Below, one piece after another: positions 63,706-64,000 of a stretch of 64,000 nt of DNA. Position numbers and translations under genes: made by a program. The stretch spans positions 1,240,001-1,304,000 of the forward strand of contig CAWKBX010000009.1 in the NCBI GenBank assembly GCA_963847945.1, written 5' to 3'. Every line of letters begins with the position of its first letter. Position 1 is the stretch's first letter. The notes under the pieces are model-generated. The model was not told the origin of the DNA. It made no database searches and saw only the letters and a list, made by a program, of their open reading frames with translations. Source of the stretch: JANMJD01 sp963847945. Its GTDB lineage: Bacteria > Actinomycetota > Acidimicrobiia > Acidimicrobiales > Ilumatobacteraceae.

Positions 63706-64000
63706 ATGGACCTTGCGCACTCTGCAGCATCTGGTCGATCGTCAAGCGATCAACGACGTGTTGCAGCGTTACGCCCGTGGCATCGACGAGTTCGACTTCG
63801 AGGTCGTCAGCGACGTGTTCACGACGGACGCTGCGGCGCAGTACTCGAAATATCCCGAGCTGATCGGGGGACCGGCGATCGCCCAGTTTCTCCGCGATCA
63901 CTCTCGATCGACATCGTGGCATCAACATCTGCTCACGGTCGTTGACGTGGTCATCGACGGCGGCCGGGCCACCGCCCTGACCTACTTCATTGCCCACATG
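63706..64000 (+). CDS. SnoaL/NTF2-like protein, partial, frame change near its start
   Basis: The ATG at 63706 has a good GGAGGA site, but the family-like sequence begins in the next frame (LRTLQHLVDRQAINDVLQRY, then ARGIDEFDFEVV) from 63713. Reading ATGGACCTGCGC with one base fewer would restore MDLRTLQ, so a one-base insertion is likely. Small alpha+beta NTF2-like domains are often beta subunits or ring-cleavage helpers beside Rieske oxygenases. The C-terminus is outside the window. Confidence 0.6.

Overview
High-GC DNA with dense, often overlapping genes, frequent GTG/TTG starts, mycofactocin-associated genes and lipoproteins with long Pro/Thr/Ser/Ala linkers. This points to a heterotrophic actinomycete, plausibly in or near the Acidimicrobiia; the lineage is an inference from gene content. 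No rRNA, tRNA, CRISPR array or transposase is recognised, and no stretch over 300 bases lacks a gene or named repeat.

Layout. 0-9 kb: partial agmatinase, a mycofactocin-type FadH/OYE flavoenzyme broken by frame changes, a DUF234-type ATPase whose start lies inside an inverted repeat, a BNR-propeller/MoaD pair and a DedA-DUF3291-GNAT triple fusion. 9-19 kb: an XRE/nucleotidyltransferase pair, an SDR, a fixB-fixC-(three 89-bp repeats)-fixX-fixA electron-transfer cluster, a PQQ-type propeller and mftE-mftF. 19-26 kb: a bacterial DNase II homologue and a minus-strand operon (subunit-like protein, GMC dehydrogenase, ferritin-like protein, phosphoesterase, unknown). 26-35 kb: alanine racemase-like, DUF418, metallopeptidase, YcnI-like, hydrolase-OsmC fusion, acyl-CoA ligase, EamA and RidA. 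35-40 kb: GntR regulator and two secreted proteins. 43-52 kb: peptidases, an amidohydrolase and an agmatine deiminase-TetR-membrane protein operon. 60-64 kb: eroded sigma factor and DUF1003 genes, TetR, Rieske oxygenase and neighbours.

Central observation. The 11-mer TACCGTATACG occurs three times, each in a promoter: between ridA and gntR (35078), before a split glutamate-synthase operon (39799), and between a divergent FAD amine oxidase and a glutamine-synthetase-like/microcompartment operon (53720). This suggests one GntR regulon: a gamma-glutamyl ligase, an MgsABC-like amidotransferase/GXGXG/FMN synthase, a sarcosine-oxidase-like enzyme and RidA, with a shell (one BMC-P, one BMC-H, one BMC-T) carrying a CoA-acylating aldehyde dehydrogenase, an opine-dehydrogenase-like protein and a malate dehydrogenase with an extra N-terminal domain. 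Proposed route: amine + glutamate -> gamma-glutamyl amide -> N-alkylglutamate -> glutamate + aldehyde, with the aldehyde converted to acyl-CoA inside the compartment. I know of no described microcompartment of this type, but no database could be searched.

Caveat. Many genes carry single-base frame changes, mostly of the +1 type, with conserved residues on both sides; those in the 39.8-43.0 kb operon are especially dense. They may be sequencing errors or real decay. Affected genes are given as full spans.
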